A DNA stretch of 64,000 nt, taken from positions 3,596,001-3,660,000 of the forward strand of contig OY769938.1 in the NCBI GenBank assembly GCA_963669295.1. The letters run 5' to 3'. Positions 63,267 to 64,000 of the stretch are shown one piece after another; positions within the stretch are counted from its first letter, which is position 1, and each line of letters starts with the position of its first letter. The stretch comes from G963669295 sp963669295 (GTDB lineage: Bacteria; Bacteroidota; Bacteroidia; Flavobacteriales_D; CALLUQ01). The notes under the pieces were generated by a model. It did no database searches and was not told where the DNA came from. It saw only the letters and a program-made list of their open reading frames with translations. A program made the position numbers and the translations under genes.

Positions 63267-64000
63267 TTACTCTTCTTCTACCTTCATGTTTTTCGACCAC
63301 TGTTGTACCAACTCGTATTTCGATAGAAATTCTACCGCCATTACACGAACAATGGTATACACAGGAATGGCCAAAATCATACCCGGAATATTAGCCAGCG
63401 TGCCGGCAATGAGGATGACAAGGAATACCTCTAGCGGGTGCATCTTAGCGCTGTTGGCAAAAATAAACGGCTGTAGCACAAAATTATCCAGCAGTTGCAC
63501 GATTAAAAACACCAACGCAATTTGTCCTGCCAATGGCAACATTTCCGTATAAAAATTAAGCTCAAGGTGCGAGGTTAGTCCAAAGAAAATTCCAATAGAA
63601 GCACCAATAAGAGGCCCTATATAAGGAATGATGTTGATGACACCGGCAAACAACCCAATAATAAGGGCATTCTTAACACCAATAATCGAAAGCCCTATCG
63701 ACACCAATGTGGTGACAATAATCACCTGCGCAAGCACCCCTAAGAAATAACGTGTTAACAGCTTCTTACTATTCTTTATAATATGCTTTACGTTGGTAAG
63801 GTGCTTTTTAGGTGTAAGCGTAAAGATGATGTTGTAAATCAGTTTCCGATCCTTGAGGAAGAAGAAGGTAATAAAGCCAATGGAAAAAATGGCAATGAAG
63901 ATATTGCCCAATGCCCCAAACAAGTTTTTAAATACATCAGAAATCTTTACCGTGCTGATCAATCCTCCCAACTTGCTTTTGATGTATTCTTCATTACTTA
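63267..64000 (-). CDS. AI-2E family transporter (partial, N-terminus beyond the window)
   Basis: About 245 residues visible; the frame stays open to the window edge (no start seen, a TTG at 63971 is internal). Several transmembrane helices with the family's PYIGPLIGASIGIFFGLTSH and LIAGTLANIPGMILAIPVYT. The family (formerly UPF0118, PerM/TqsA-like) includes exporters of AI-2 and sodium/proton antiporters; function of this one is unknown. C-terminus ends MKVEEE. Confidence 0.88.
   Translation of the reverse strand, partial: SNEEYIKSKLGGLISTVKISDVFKNLFGALGNIFIAIFSIGFITFFFLKDRKLIYNIIFTLTPKKHLTNVKHIIKNSKKLLTRYFLGVLAQVIIVTTLVSIGLSIIGVKNALIIGLFAGVINIIPYIGPLIGASIGIFFGLTSHLELNFYTEMLPLAGQIALVFLIVQLLDNFVLQPFIFANSAKMHPLEVFLVILIAGTLANIPGMILAIPVYTIVRVMAVEFLSKYELVQQWSKNMKVEEE

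Overview
The window reads as chromosomal DNA of a Bacteroidota bacterium, most likely a gliding, polymer-associated lineage near Flavobacteriales or Chitinophagales (inference). Support: many secreted proteins with PKD, HYR or VCBS repeats and a type IX secretion (T9SS) C-terminal sorting domain; a TonB-dependent receptor paired with a DUF4249 lipoprotein; GSCFA, DUF3817 and GldL-like proteins; LytS/LytTR two-component genes; weak Shine-Dalgarno sites; and several TAnnTTTG-like promoter boxes close to start codons. No rRNA, tRNA, CRISPR array, transposase or prophage was recognised.

Layout. 1-950: 5' part of a T9SS type-B cargo gene leaving the window on the left. 951-1832: gene-free, with a 20-unit 22-bp tandem array, a dispersed palindromic repeat and a terminator. 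1833-20041: surface proteins, namely a roughly 2,780-residue HYR-repeat protein with 9 near-identical 243-bp units, a VCBS/ASPIC lipoprotein, a leaderless periplasmic-binding-like protein beside two tandem phage tail-collar (MdpB-like) genes, and a 1,118-residue PKD/T9SS protein. 20209-28627: M61 peptidase, TonB receptor plus DUF4249 lipoprotein, a fused SpeD-SpeE polyamine enzyme overlapping a ureohydrolase. 28757-35030: tail-fibre-like protein plus T9SS serine protease (one transcription unit), then a TIR-transmembrane-propeller protein paired with a PH-like membrane protein. 35056-41077: BtuF/FecCD/ATPase metal-chelate importer with an epimerase-like gene, a glycan-binding/Hint protein and a GSCFA protein. 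41074-50801: lipoproteins, a beta-propeller and outer-membrane operon, LytS/LytTR regulators, and a three-gene unit ending in a zinc protease. 50802-52496: 1.7 kb without genes, packed with period-22 and period-14 arrays. 52497-64000: DUF3817, LRR protein, a four-gene operon (lipoprotein, HAD phosphatase, GNAT, LD-carboxypeptidase), SlyD-like isomerase, M23 peptidase and TPR lipoprotein, SRAP protein with DUF4212 and a sodium:solute symporter, and a partial AI-2E family transporter.

Main observation. Two gene-free regions about 50 kb apart carry three tandem arrays of different sequence but the same exact 22-bp period, sharing a TTGAAC-like core, and both regions also carry the same palindromic dispersed repeat. 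This looks like one family of non-coding period-22 arrays whose function is unknown. The TIR/PH-like membrane pair and the leaderless binding protein beside twin tail-collar genes are the protein-level candidates for an uncharacterised system.
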